This document shows, in pieces, positions 50,495-59,208 of a stretch of DNA of 64,000 bases (positions are counted from its first letter, which is position 1; every line of letters begins with the position of its first letter). This DNA comes from Litorimonas sp039975855. GTDB lineage: Bacteria > Pseudomonadota > Alphaproteobacteria > Caulobacterales > Maricaulaceae. The DNA lies in contig JBDWGH010000005.1 in the NCBI GenBank assembly GCA_039975855.1, positions 62,001 through 126,000 of the forward strand. Reading direction: 5' to 3'. A program made the translations under genes and the position numbers. A model generated the notes under the pieces. That model searched no databases and was not told the origin of the DNA. It saw nothing but the letters and a program-made list of their open reading frames with translations.

Positions 50495-52315
50495 ATGACC
50501 AACACGCCCATAGACAACTTCAAACGCGCGCTCGGCGCGGCGACCAAGGCCATTTCGGGTGAGCCTGAGTTGGAGATTTCCTTTGGCGGGGATGTGGCTG
50601 GGATTGTGCGGGATCAGGTTATGTTGCCGAGCCTGCCGCCTGCGCCAAAACCGCATGTCATTGCCAAGGCCCGCGGGGAGGCAGACGCCCTCGCCTTGCG
50701 GTTGGCCTTGCATGACAAAGACATTCATTCCGGCAATATGCCGAATTCCGGCCCCGCGCGCCAAGTTTTCGAGGCCATGGAACAAGCGCGGATTGAGGCG
50801 TTAGGCGGACAGCATTTATCTGGCTTGGGCGATAACCTCATGGCGGCGCTGGATGCGCGGGCGCAAAGGCGCGGATTTGATAAACCGGATATTGCCAAAG
50901 ACGATACGAGCTTTGCCGAGGCGGTTGGCCTCTACGCGCGGGAGAAACTGACGGGGCGAACCCTACCCAAATCTACCGAAGGCATTATGAGCGCGTGGCG
51001 CGAAGAAATCATGCTGAAATCCGCAGGTCGTTTTGACGACCTAAAAACCGCGCTGGATGATCAAGATACATTTGGGAAATTTGTCCAAGATCTGATCGCG
51101 GATTTTGAGCTGGGTGATGAAATGGCCTCATCCGAAGAGGACGAGAACCAAGACGACGAATCCCAAGAAAATGAGGACGAACAGCAAAATCAAGACGAAA
51201 GTCCGCAGGACGATCAAGAGGACCAACCTGGTCAAACCGAGGTATCAGACGCCGATGCGATGGAGGATGAAAATTCCGAACCGCAAGATATGGTCGATGC
51301 CGAGAATATTGACGGCGAGCAAGACGACGCCGAACAAACGCCCGACGCAAATGCGCAGCGCCCGAACCCGACAAACCTGCCCGACCCCTATGATATTTAT
51401 ACGACAAACCATGATGAGGTCATCAAGGCCGAGGAGCTTTGTGATACAGAAGAGCTAGACCGCCTGCGCGGTTATCTGGACGGCCATATGAAAGGCTTGT
51501 CTGGCGCGATTTCCCGGCTGGCCAATCGTTTGCAACGCCGTCTCCTCGCGCAGCAACAACGCTCTTGGACCTTTGATCTCGAGGAAGGAATGCTCGACAC
51601 GGCGCGGCTGACGCGAGTGATCACTGACCCGATGTCAGCCCTAACCTTTAAGGAAGAGAAAGAAACCGACTTCCGCGATACGATTGTCACCATCCTGATT
51701 GATAATTCCGGGTCTATGCGTGGGCGCCCGATTATGGTCGCGGCTGTGACCGCCGACATTATGGCGCGCACACTCGAGCGCTGCGGCGTGAAAGCAGAAA
51801 TTCTCGGCTTTACAACGCGGGCGTGGAAAGGCGGAAAGTCGTTCCAAGATTGGATGGCGGCGGGGAAACCCGAACGCCCAGGTCGTCTGAATGATCTACG
51901 CCATATTGTTTATAAAGCCGCGGATATGCCGTGGCGGCGCGCGAAACGGAACCTTGGCCTGATGATGCGCGAAGGTTTGCTGAAAGAAAATATCGACGGC
52001 GAAGCGCTGGATTGGGCGTATAAACGCTTGATGTCGCGTCCCGAACAACGACGGATCCTTATGGTTATTTCTGATGGTGCGCCTGTCGATGACGCAACAC
52101 AAAGCCAAAATAAGTCAGGCCTGCTTGAAAACCATCTGCGTATGATGATCGATAGAATTGAAAATCGCAGCGAAGTCGAACTCGTCGCCATCGGTATTGG
52201 CCATGACGTTACGCGTTGGTATTCAAAAGCCGTCACCATCATGGATGTCGAGCAGCTTGGCGGGGCAATGACGGAAAAGCTGGCTGAACTGTTTGATGAC
52301 GGTGGGCGGCGATAA
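50495..52315 (+). CDS. cobT: CobT-type vWA protein (cobaltochelatase subunit)
   Basis: CobT is the vWA partner of CobS. ATG 50495 (M-T-N-T-P-I-D-N-F-K) gives 606 residues. The N-terminal helical region is followed by a long acidic segment (about 205-300, rich in Asp, Glu and Gln) and a C-terminal vWA domain (about 380-600) with an intact MIDAS motif in VTILIDNSGSMRGRPI and later RRILMVISDGAPVDD. This architecture is standard for CobT. Its stop TAA shares a base with the next ATG (TAATG), so the PDZ-TPR gene is translationally coupled to it, which is unusual. Confidence 0.93.
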   Translation: MTNTPIDNFKRALGAATKAISGEPELEISFGGDVAGIVRDQVMLPSLPPAPKPHVIAKARGEADALALRLALHDKDIHSGNMPNSGPARQVFEAMEQARIEALGGQHLSGLGDNLMAALDARAQRRGFDKPDIAKDDTSFAEAVGLYAREKLTGRTLPKSTEGIMSAWREEIMLKSAGRFDDLKTALDDQDTFGKFVQDLIADFELGDEMASSEEDENQDDESQENEDEQQNQDESPQDDQEDQPGQTEVSDADAMEDENSEPQDMVDAENIDGEQDDAEQTPDANAQRPNPTNLPDPYDIYTTNHDEVIKAEELCDTEELDRLRGYLDGHMKGLSGAISRLANRLQRRLLAQQQRSWTFDLEEGMLDTARLTRVITDPMSALTFKEEKETDFRDTIVTILIDNSGSMRGRPIMVAAVTADIMARTLERCGVKAEILGFTTRAWKGGKSFQDWMAAGKPERPGRLNDLRHIVYKAADMPWRRAKRNLGLMMREGLLKENIDGEALDWAYKRLMSRPEQRRILMVISDGAPVDDATQSQNKSGLLENHLRMMIDRIENRSEVELVAIGIGHDVTRWYSKAVTIMDVEQLGGAMTEKLAELFDDGGRR

Positions 52316-53640
52316 TGGCAAAACCAACGCACTATGCCAGCGTCCAAGATTGGGTGGAGGCAGAGTATTCAATCACGATGGGTGATGCGGGTGGTTTGAA
52401 CGAAGCTACGCTTTCAAAGGTTGGGCAGGTTCTGCGCGAGGTTCACCCTAAAAGCCCCGCCGGTCTTTTAGGCTTACAAGCCGGAGATATCCTGCACGCG
52501 CTTAATGGCGGCATTTTTGATGGCGACGATTTGCAAAAAACTTTTCAGCCGCGCCGTTTTGGGCGCACATATAGTTTTGACTTTCTTCGACCATCGTCCC
52601 GTCAGAAAATCAGAATCAAAGGCCGATGTTTCCCCTTTGGCGCAAAATATGGACAAACAGTAGACAGCTTTTCGGTCGATCTACGAAATGGTGATCCCGA
52701 CTTGCATGATATTGATCAATTCTGGGCGGAGGGACCGGAGGGTGCGCTAGCTGAACTCTGGCCCTACTTTGAAGCCTATAATCTTCGCATTTTGAACAGT
52801 AATGGAGCGCCATATGATGGGGCTTTGCCGCAAAATGTCTCTCCCACATCGCCTCTTGCCCATAAAACAGTTGTTTGGCCGGGAAACTTTGCATGGCTTG
52901 CATTATGCGCTGCACATGCCGGTCAATTCGAGCGGGCGCAACGTGTGCTAGAAACTGTCGAAGATCACTTCGAGACAAGTGGGGATTCGGGCATGATGAG
53001 CATGTTTGCCGCGATGGCATACACCCGCTCAATGTTGGCTGAAAATCGCGGCTTCATCGATAAAGCGGTGTCCCATATTGAACATGCGATAGAGATGTCC
53101 CCGAAGACAGCCGTTCTATACAAGCGGCTGTCCCGTCTAACGGGCCAAACAGAAACGTCCCCGCCCTCATCTTTTTTGGGTAAAAAATTGGATTATGACT
53201 TACCCCGTCACGACCCAACTCGGAAATTTATCCAAAGGGAAGGCCGCGTATCGCTAAGCGAGAGCGTTTCACAGCTTGGAGCCGGTGAGTTTATACTCAT
53301 TAGCGTCATGTCGGGATACCGGACCAACGGCCCTTATGTTGAAGGTTTTTTGCGGGCCAAAACACCTCTAGGAAAATTGAAAGATGTTTTCAAAGAAGTG
53401 CATATCATCACCTCTTGGGATAAAGCTCATTCCCGCGATTTACCGCACTGGCCCGTGATGGAACCGCAGCTTGAAAAATTAGGGGCAAATGTCAGCGTCC
53501 TGTTTGACCCTGAGGATAGTGTCGGACAACAATTATCACTCATTTCCGCGCCTACAAATCTCATCATCGATCATACTGGACAAGTTATTGCGGACGGCTG
53601 GCTAGGAGATGATCAGGTACTGTGGGATAGTTTTTCTTAA
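52315..53640 (+). CDS. PDZ-TPR-redoxin-like fusion protein
   Basis: The 441-residue soluble protein has three parts. A PDZ-like domain (about 30-100) contains VHPKSPAGLLGLQAGDIL. A helical TPR-like middle follows (about 190-270, FAWLALCAAHAGQFERAQRV and ENRGFIDKAVSHIEHAIEMS). The C-terminal thioredoxin-like domain (about 315-440) has strands FILISVMSGY and VHIITSW and a TlpA-type SAPTNLIIDHTGQVIADGWL. The expected CxxC is absent, so it should be redox-inactive. No signal peptide, so it is cytoplasmic. It starts within the cobT stop codon, implying a shared function with CobS-CobT, perhaps as adaptor or client receptor. Domain assignments are by eye. Confidence 0.7.
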   Translation: MAKPTHYASVQDWVEAEYSITMGDAGGLNEATLSKVGQVLREVHPKSPAGLLGLQAGDILHALNGGIFDGDDLQKTFQPRRFGRTYSFDFLRPSSRQKIRIKGRCFPFGAKYGQTVDSFSVDLRNGDPDLHDIDQFWAEGPEGALAELWPYFEAYNLRILNSNGAPYDGALPQNVSPTSPLAHKTVVWPGNFAWLALCAAHAGQFERAQRVLETVEDHFETSGDSGMMSMFAAMAYTRSMLAENRGFIDKAVSHIEHAIEMSPKTAVLYKRLSRLTGQTETSPPSSFLGKKLDYDLPRHDPTRKFIQREGRVSLSESVSQLGAGEFILISVMSGYRTNGPYVEGFLRAKTPLGKLKDVFKEVHIITSWDKAHSRDLPHWPVMEPQLEKLGANVSVLFDPEDSVGQQLSLISAPTNLIIDHTGQVIADGWLGDDQVLWDSFS

Positions 53641-53645
53641 TAACT

Positions 53646-54296
53646 ATGAGTCGGCTCCGTGGATTAACAGAGTTTCGACAAGCAGGTTGGACTCGCCTAC
53701 CCTTTAGATTCGATCAACAGGCATTAGATACATTTTCCAAGTTAGAACCTCATGTCGGTCGCGGGCGACGACTTACTGATATGATCGAACTCTCCAATAC
53801 ATTACCTGATGGTTTCAAAAAGAGCCTCGCGGAGTTTGGTTTTAATGCCTCTCCACTTCGAGCCGTCGGCTTCAACAAATCTTCTGACTCAAACTGGTCA
53901 CTCCCTTGGCACCAAGACCGTGTTATCGCTGTACCTCACAAAACTGATGCTCCCGAGTTCAAGAACTGGTCACGTAAATCTGGTGTTTGGCACTGCGAGC
54001 CGCCTGCTTTCGTTCTAGCGCAAATCGCCTTTGCTTATATTGTGTTCGATGATGTCAAAGACGGTATGGGCGGCCTCGAACTTGCGGAAAGGTCCCACCG
54101 ACATGGTATTGTTCCGGAAAAAAATATAGCGAAGTTTGTCAATCTTTCGAAGATTGTTTGTCCAAGCATGGTCACTGGCGATGTCTTATTAGTTTCTGCG
54201 ATGACACTTCATCGCTCAGCCCTGATAAAAACTGACATGAGGCGAAGAGCGCTAAGGGTAGATTTCGGGGCGACCGCACTGAATCTGTCCAAATGA
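53646..54296 (+). CDS. Phytanoyl-CoA dioxygenase-like Fe(II)/2-oxoglutarate enzyme
   Basis: The 216-residue protein of the PhyH-like dioxygenase fold has the facial triad His89-Gln-Asp91 in LPWHQDRVIAVPHKT, distal His189 in VSAMTLHRSALIKT, and a 2-oxoglutarate-binding Arg in RRRALRVDFGA. Between them lie GVWHCEPPAF and GGLELAERSHRHG, the usual PhyH strand-turn. The substrate is not predictable; this family hydroxylates small molecules. It follows the PDZ-TPR gene by five bases and is probably the last gene of the cobS-cobT transcript, ahead of the terminator at 54430. Confidence 0.85.
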   Translation: MSRLRGLTEFRQAGWTRLPFRFDQQALDTFSKLEPHVGRGRRLTDMIELSNTLPDGFKKSLAEFGFNASPLRAVGFNKSSDSNWSLPWHQDRVIAVPHKTDAPEFKNWSRKSGVWHCEPPAFVLAQIAFAYIVFDDVKDGMGGLELAERSHRHGIVPEKNIAKFVNLSKIVCPSMVTGDVLLVSAMTLHRSALIKTDMRRRALRVDFGATALNLSK

Positions 54297-54429
54297 GTGC
54301 CAATTGCGCCCCCGCTTTCACTGTTTCAGCGCAGGATCACATCGGAATTCAGGTTTTGCTACCGCCTCGCCGTTTCCTCACATAACTAGAATACATCATC
54401 GACTTTCCCCGATGTTTAAAACTTTTATA

Positions 54430-54475
54430 ACCCGGATGCTGCTCAACTTTGGTCGAGCGCTCCGGGTCTTTTTTT
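54430..54475 (+). terminator. Rho-independent terminator after the cobST/PhyH unit
   Basis: ACCCGGA (54430-54436) pairs with TCCGGGT (54461-54467), with an inner GCTC/GAGC stem, followed by C and seven T (54469-54475). It lies 134 bases after the dioxygenase stop. The long gap leaves room for a short independent transcript (about 54300-54475), but no promoter is clear. Confidence 0.85.
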
Positions 54476-54507
54476 ATCATCGTGACGCAAAAATTGCCGG
54501 ATCGCGA

Positions 54508-54957
54508 CTACGCTTCTTGAAGTCTCCAACCGCCTTTTTTCGTTACGGCGCGCAAGACGACATAAAGCAGCAGACCCAGTGGTCCGGCCATGAAGGTGAA
54601 GAATAGGCACGGTATGAGTAGCCAATGGCTAAATCCGCGGCGCTGGGCGTCGCGGGCTTCCCAGGCTCCAACAAACAAATCGAAAACCAGGAAATGTGTC
54701 CACCCGACCAAAACGCCAATATCTGTAGAGAAAATGGCGCGTACAGCTTCGATTGTTGTAAATCCGCTATCGGCGGCACCCATACCCCCAAACACCGAAA
54801 ATCCAAACCCGAGTGTATACGCGACGCCTAAAACCAAAGGATACAACATTGAATGTACAAGGGTTTTGGTGCCCGACCAATTAGGAAGGAAGATCAACAT
54901 TAACCACGCCGGCATCACGCTGAGATTGACTAGAGAAAAAGCTAATCCGAAATCCAT
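54508..54957 (-). CDS. ABA4-like membrane protein (DUF4281)
   Basis: The 149-residue inner-membrane protein has four hydrophobic helices: LAFSLVNLSVMPAWLMLIFL, a second around LVHSMLYPLVLGVAYTLGFG, then GVLVGWTHFLVFDLFVGAWE and FTFMAGPLGLLLYVVLRA. The HFLVFDLFVGAWEARDAQR segment is the signature of the DUF4281 / ABA4-like family; plant ABA4 is needed for neoxanthin formation, while bacterial members are uncharacterised. No carotenoid genes are nearby. It is flanked by terminators and probably monocistronic. Confidence 0.85.
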   Translation of the reverse strand: MDFGLAFSLVNLSVMPAWLMLIFLPNWSGTKTLVHSMLYPLVLGVAYTLGFGFSVFGGMGAADSGFTTIEAVRAIFSTDIGVLVGWTHFLVFDLFVGAWEARDAQRRGFSHWLLIPCLFFTFMAGPLGLLLYVVLRAVTKKGGWRLQEA

Positions 54958-55101
54958 GACATATATCCCTTCATCATTTCCTGACTGATCTAGACATTAC
55001 CATGTCCTAATTCCGCCGTCATCTCGGAACTTATTCACGCCATAATTGCTTGATTCACTCTGCCTGAAACGAAGTGTTTCGAAGCCCTAAAAGGACATGA
55101 C

Positions 55102-55470
55102 ATGACGCATATTTTGAAATTAGCTTCACTCGGCCTCGCGAGTGTTGCCTTCGCTGCCTGTACAACAACGGGCAATGTTGAGCGTAACGCAGCGGGCGGC
55201 GCAGCTGCTGGCGCGGCTATCGGCGCTGGTGTGGGTGCGGTTTCTGGTGACGTAAAAGTTGGTGAAGGCGCGGTTGCAGGTGCAGTCGTTGGCGGAATTG
55301 TTGGCGCAGTACGCGGTAATAAAAAAGACAAAGACATGAACGGCGGCACAACTTCGCGGCCAAATCTTGATAAAACGACACGTTATTATGACGATGTGAC
55401 AGGTCGGTATTATTATTATGAGCAGGGTACATCCCGCACATTTTATGAAAACTACGAGTCTCGCTCATAG
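55102..55470 (+). CDS. Glycine-zipper lipoprotein
   Basis: The 122-residue lipoprotein has signal MTHILKLASLGLASVAFAA and lipobox Cys20. A glycine-zipper region spans about residues 31-70 (AAGGAAAGAAIGAGVGAVSG and GAVAGAVVGGIVGAVRG), the YMGG-like type that can insert or pack against the outer membrane. A Tyr-rich tail (TRYYDDVTGRYYYYEQG) follows. Such proteins are common, small envelope lipoproteins; function is not established. AAGGA precedes the ATG and a terminator follows the stop, so it is a single-gene unit. Confidence 0.88.
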   Translation: MTHILKLASLGLASVAFAACTTTGNVERNAAGGAAAGAAIGAGVGAVSGDVKVGEGAVAGAVVGGIVGAVRGNKKDKDMNGGTTSRPNLDKTTRYYDDVTGRYYYYEQGTSRTFYENYESRS

Positions 55471-55497
55471 GCTAAAATCGATATACATATCGCTAAG

Positions 55498-55524
55498 AAA
55501 CGGCCTCCTTCGGGGGGCCGTTTT
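55498..55524 (+). terminator. Rho-independent terminator after the glycine-zipper lipoprotein
   Basis: ACGGCCTCC and GGGGGCCGT form a 9-bp stem (one T-G pair) with a TTCG tetraloop and a following TTTT. It lies 28 bases after the stop codon at 55470. Confidence 0.88.
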
Positions 55525-55556
55525 GCGTTTGGAGGAATTGTCCTTATATATATTCT

Positions 55557-55922
55557 ATGAGCCGATTTGCATATGAACGCCTTGCCAAAATCCATCCCGC
55601 AGGGACCATCTTAGAAACCGACGCCTATGGTGTTATCCGCCATGTCGGCATCGCCACCGGATATGGCACTGTTATTCATGCCTCGCGCCGCTACGGGCAA
55701 GTTTTGGAAACGTCGGAGAAACTGTTTGCGCGGGGGAAACCCATTCGCACAGTTCCGCATCGATCCAGCCTATCCGGCACTCAGCTTGTCGTGCGCGCAC
55801 GCGGTAAAATTGGCCAACGCTATGGCGTGCTGACACGCAATTGCGAACACTTCGTGGCGTGGGTAATTTCCGGACAAGCTCGAAGCGGGCAGCTAGGACC
55901 TCTGGACTTGGGCAGGCTTTAA
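55557..55922 (+). CDS. LRAT-domain (NlpC/P60-like) protein
   Basis: The 121-residue protein has the lecithin:retinol acyltransferase-like fold. Key residues are visible: His29 in VIRHVGIATGYG, His41 in VIHASRRYG (12 residues apart, as the two histidines are in mammalian LRAT), and nucleophile Cys96 in the hallmark TRNCEHFVAWV. LRAT-like enzymes form an acyl-cysteine intermediate and move acyl groups from phospholipids; bacterial substrates are unknown. No signal peptide. The stop overlaps the convergent CorC-like gene by four bases. Confidence 0.85.
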   Translation: MSRFAYERLAKIHPAGTILETDAYGVIRHVGIATGYGTVIHASRRYGQVLETSEKLFARGKPIRTVPHRSSLSGTQLVVRARGKIGQRYGVLTRNCEHFVAWVISGQARSGQLGPLDLGRL

Positions 55923-57226
55923 TCGCGCTCTGATCGTTGATCCGGTTCGAAGGTTTTCTCAACCCGCAAGCTTTGCAATTGGTTGCGCTGCTTGGTTAGA
56001 ATTTCAAAACGATAGCCATGATATGCAAAAGCTTGGCCTTGGTTTGGAATAGTTTGGCTCTCATGGATGACCAAGCCTGCGATCGTGACTGGGCCTTCAT
56101 CATCCGGCAGTTTCCAATCCATCGCGCGGTTTAAATCGCGAATGGCGACATCGCCCCGAACAATCGCACCTCCCTCTTTTAGTCGGGAAACACCTTCTAA
56201 TTCTTCATCATATTCATCCTGAATATCGCCAACGATTTCCTCCAGAATATCTTCCAATGAAATGACGCCCATAAGCGAACCATACTCATCCACGACAAGC
56301 GCGAAATGTTCACGCTTCTGCTGGAAGGCTCGCAGCTGCTTAACAGCGCTGGTTGTTTCAGGGACAAACCAAGGATCGCGAGAGATTTTTTTGACATCGA
56401 GCATGTCGACACCGCCATTCAATTTGACAACGGCTTTCAGCAAATCCTTCATGTGCAAAACGCCAATGATGTTATCTGGGTCTTCGCGGAAAACGGGAAT
56501 GCGAGAATGGCCACAGGCGATAGCCTGTTTGATAATTTGATCGGGGGCATCATCCGCGTCAATCATCGCAATGTTTTTGCGGTGGGTCATGACTTCCTCA
56601 ATTGATAACTCTCCAATTTCTAGAACCCCGTAAATCTGATCGCGAGCCCGTTTCGCCACGCCGCCTTCTTGCAGGTGTAAATCGACCGCCCCTTTAATTT
56701 CGTCAGCGGCGGTCCAAGCACTCGCATTCGTATCAATTCCGAATATCCGCAGAACGCCGTTCACGATCACCTGAACGACAGACACAATAGGACTAAGCAA
56801 CTTCACAATCAGATTGATCGGACGCGCCACAATGAGAGCTAATTTGTCAGGCTGAGAAATCGCATACGTCTTTGGCAGAACTTCGGCGAAAATCAGGATC
56901 AATGCGGTCATAACAATTGTTGCTAATGCTAACGCCGTATTGCTCGCGCCAAAAACATTGGTGAAAAGCGCCGTCGTCAAGACTGATGCCAAAATATTGA
57001 CGAGGTTATTGCCCAGCAAAATACCGCCCAAGAGCCGCTCCCGCATATTCATCAATCGTTGAACAATTATAGCGCGGCGGTCGCCATCTTTCTCTGCCGC
57101 ATGCATGCGCACACGCGACGCCGCCGTCAGCGCCGTTTCACTCGAAGAGAAGAAACTTGAGAAAACCAGAAGACTCAGGATTACGCCAAGCAAAATCAAA
57201 TTTTGGGGTTCAAGAAACGTGCTCAT
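55919..57226 (-). CDS. HlyC/CorC (CNNM)-family transport protein with CBS pair
   Basis: The 435-residue membrane protein has an N-terminal DUF21 region with four helices (about 1-190, including SSFFSSSETALTAASRVRM), a tandem CBS domain (about 205-330, MTHRKNIAMIDADDAPDQII and FALVVDEYGSLMGVISLEDI), and a C-terminal CorC/HlyC domain (about 345-430). Members are linked to Mg2+ or Co2+ efflux and metal homeostasis. It overlaps aroB by four bases (57223-57226), so it is the third gene of aroK-aroB-corC, an order often seen in alphaproteobacteria. Confidence 0.9.
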   Translation of the reverse strand: MSTFLEPQNLILLGVILSLLVFSSFFSSSETALTAASRVRMHAAEKDGDRRAIIVQRLMNMRERLLGGILLGNNLVNILASVLTTALFTNVFGASNTALALATIVMTALILIFAEVLPKTYAISQPDKLALIVARPINLIVKLLSPIVSVVQVIVNGVLRIFGIDTNASAWTAADEIKGAVDLHLQEGGVAKRARDQIYGVLEIGELSIEEVMTHRKNIAMIDADDAPDQIIKQAIACGHSRIPVFREDPDNIIGVLHMKDLLKAVVKLNGGVDMLDVKKISRDPWFVPETTSAVKQLRAFQQKREHFALVVDEYGSLMGVISLEDILEEIVGDIQDEYDEELEGVSRLKEGGAIVRGDVAIRDLNRAMDWKLPDDEGPVTIAGLVIHESQTIPNQGQAFAYHGYRFEILTKQRNQLQSLRVEKTFEPDQRSERD

Positions 57227-58362
57227 GCCGCTTCATCCTTTAATTGCGTTAAAAAGCCGAGAACGGCGTCACGATTGGCGCGTTTTTCGACATAGGTTTC
57301 ACCAATTGCGCGCGGAAGAATAAGTGTAAGCTTGCCGCCTTCATTCTTTTTATCCTGCCCCATATGACGCAACAATGCATCAGGATCAGACAGTAAATGC
57401 GTCATATCTGCAATCCTCGGCATGGCCGTCGCGGACAAATGCGCCGAAACACGGTCCACGCTATCTGTCTTGCAAAGACCCTCAGACGCCGCAAACCGGA
57501 ACGCCATTTCCATACCCGCGCTGACGGCTTCGCCGTGCAGGAGATCGCCATCATATCCTGCTTCCAATTCCAGCGCGTGGCCAAAGGTATGACCCAAATT
57601 CAACAAGGCGCGGACCCCAGATTCGCGTTCGTCTTGGGCAACGATTTTGGCTTTCGTCGCACAAGAGACATATATGGCACGCGATAGAGCTGCCGGGTCT
57701 AACGCCAAAATGCCCTTGCCTAATCCGGCATCCAATTCTTCGAAAAATGCAGCGTCACCTAAAAGGCCATATTTTAAAACTTCCGCATATCCGGCTTTCA
57801 GCTCTCGCGGAGGCAGAGTGGACAGTAAGTCCGTATCGGTAATCACGGCACGCGGTTGATAAAATGCGCCCACCAGGTTTTTGCCGAATTGATTGTTAAT
57901 TGCTGTCTTTCCGCCGACGGAACTATCCACTTGCGACAACAAGGTTGTGGGCACCTGAATAAATGGCATGCCACGCTTGTATATAGACGCTGCAAATCCC
58001 GCGAGATCACCAATCACGCCGCCGCCAAAAGCAATCAGCAAATCAGACCGGTCAAAACCTGCGCGGAACAAACTGTCCAAAACTTCTTCTAGATTGGTCA
58101 TGGATTTTTGCGCCTCGCCTGCCGGGCGGACAATCATGTGGGTGCTGTAGCCAGACAGTGCTTTGGCCAAGACCTCGCCATATAATCCGTGAACAGTTTC
58201 ATCCGTAATGACGGCCACGCGTTTTGTTGCCGCAAAGGGTTCAATCAAACCACCCAAATTCGCGAGCTGACCAGCACCAATATGAATATCATAGCTGCGT
58301 TCGCCTAAGCCAACAGTCAGTGATTGAGAGGTCTTATTCGGATTCACGGTTTGGCTCTTCAT
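57223..58362 (-). CDS. aroB: 3-dehydroquinate synthase
   Basis: AroB cyclises DAHP to 3-dehydroquinate, the second shikimate-pathway step, using NAD+ and Zn2+ or Co2+. ATG 58362 gives 379 residues; GTG 58347 is a close alternative, and both overlap the aroK end. Motifs: VAVITDETVHGLYGEVL, AFGGGVIGDLAGFAASIYKR, DSSVGGKTAINNQFGKNLVG, and the metal ligand region LNLGHTFGHALE. Its end overlaps the CorC-like gene by four bases. Confidence 0.95.
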   Translation of the reverse strand: MKSQTVNPNKTSQSLTVGLGERSYDIHIGAGQLANLGGLIEPFAATKRVAVITDETVHGLYGEVLAKALSGYSTHMIVRPAGEAQKSMTNLEEVLDSLFRAGFDRSDLLIAFGGGVIGDLAGFAASIYKRGMPFIQVPTTLLSQVDSSVGGKTAINNQFGKNLVGAFYQPRAVITDTDLLSTLPPRELKAGYAEVLKYGLLGDAAFFEELDAGLGKGILALDPAALSRAIYVSCATKAKIVAQDERESGVRALLNLGHTFGHALELEAGYDGDLLHGEAVSAGMEMAFRFAASEGLCKTDSVDRVSAHLSATAMPRIADMTHLLSDPDALLRHMGQDKKNEGGKLTLILPRAIGETYVEKRANRDAVLGFLTQLKDEAA

Positions 58363-58882
58363 AGGTTTTAAGGGCGCGCATGACGCGGTTAACCGTGCGC
58401 AAATGCGGACCGCGCGCAATTTTAACTTTGAGATGGGCTTGAGCGTAAATCGGATGGCGCGCTTCCATCAACTCACGCATTTTGACGCGCTTATCAACGC
58501 CGCGCAAAAGCGGGCGCTTATCATTTCGTGATACCCGCTCAACTAACGTATCGAGATCGCCTTTCAACCACACCACAATCGCTTGTTTCTGCAATAGCTC
58601 ACGCGTCGGAGGGTGAATAAATGCGCCGCCACCGGTCGCCAAGATAAGCGGGGGCTCGACAGTCAATAGGCGCTTAATCACCCGAAACTCACCATCACGG
58701 AAATCAGCCTCACCGTGATCACGGAAATAGCCCGCGACTGTACGGCCTGACGCCTGTTCAATGGCATCATCACTATCGTCAAACTCCCGGCCCAAGCGTT
58801 TGGCCAGCCGTCGTCCAACGGTTGTCTTACCGACGCCCATCAAGCCAACGAGGGCTATGGGTTTATCTATTTGCAGCGGCAT
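58334..58882 (-). CDS. aroK: Shikimate kinase
   Basis: AroK phosphorylates shikimate at the 3-OH. The 182 residues contain Walker A GLMGVGKTTVGRRLA (about 13-27), the shikimate-binding DSDDAIEQASGRTV, ILATGGGAF (Walker B-like, about 80-88) and the lid arginine region RNDKRPLLRGVDKR. It heads the aroK-aroB-corC operon; the aroB start lies inside its last codons. It is divergent from the 44-residue membrane-protein gene over 191 bases. Confidence 0.95.
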   Translation of the reverse strand: MPLQIDKPIALVGLMGVGKTTVGRRLAKRLGREFDDSDDAIEQASGRTVAGYFRDHGEADFRDGEFRVIKRLLTVEPPLILATGGGAFIHPPTRELLQKQAIVVWLKGDLDTLVERVSRNDKRPLLRGVDKRVKMRELMEARHPIYAQAHLKVKIARGPHLRTVNRVMRALKTYEEPNRESE

Positions 58883-59073
58883 GAGCGCGCTTTCATATTG
58901 TTAGAGCAATGACCAACTGAAATTTCTGTTGGCGATTGCAGGTCTTGGACCGCAATATGGTCACAATCTGCGCACATCTCAACCAATAAGGCGCAGGTTG
59001 TTGGTTAACCCAGTGTAAATGCCCCAAGGTGATAAGGGGACGTCAAAAGACTGAGTATGAAATTGAGGATGAT

Positions 59074-59208
59074 ATGAAGAAGATCGGATTTATTGGCGGC
59101 GCACTCGTCATCTTACTGATTGGCCTGTTTATCTGGTCCCTTTCTGGTGCTTCAGACAGCAAGGCCCCGACGGATGTAAAGACTATTGATGTGAGCCCGC
59201 AGCTGTGA
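59074..59208 (+). CDS. 44-residue single-helix membrane protein
   Basis: From ATG 59074 the protein reads M-K-K-I-G-F, then one helix GGALVILLIGLFIWSLSG and a short polar tail ending V-S-P-Q-L. The stop TGA shares bases with the GTG of the next gene (GTGA 59205-59208), so the two are translationally coupled. A GAGGATGATAT stretch precedes the ATG as a possible ribosome-binding site. No family is recognised. Coupling and a clean single-helix sequence support it as a real small protein, perhaps an anchor for the secreted protein that follows. Confidence 0.6.
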   Translation: MKKIGFIGGALVILLIGLFIWSLSGASDSKAPTDVKTIDVSPQL

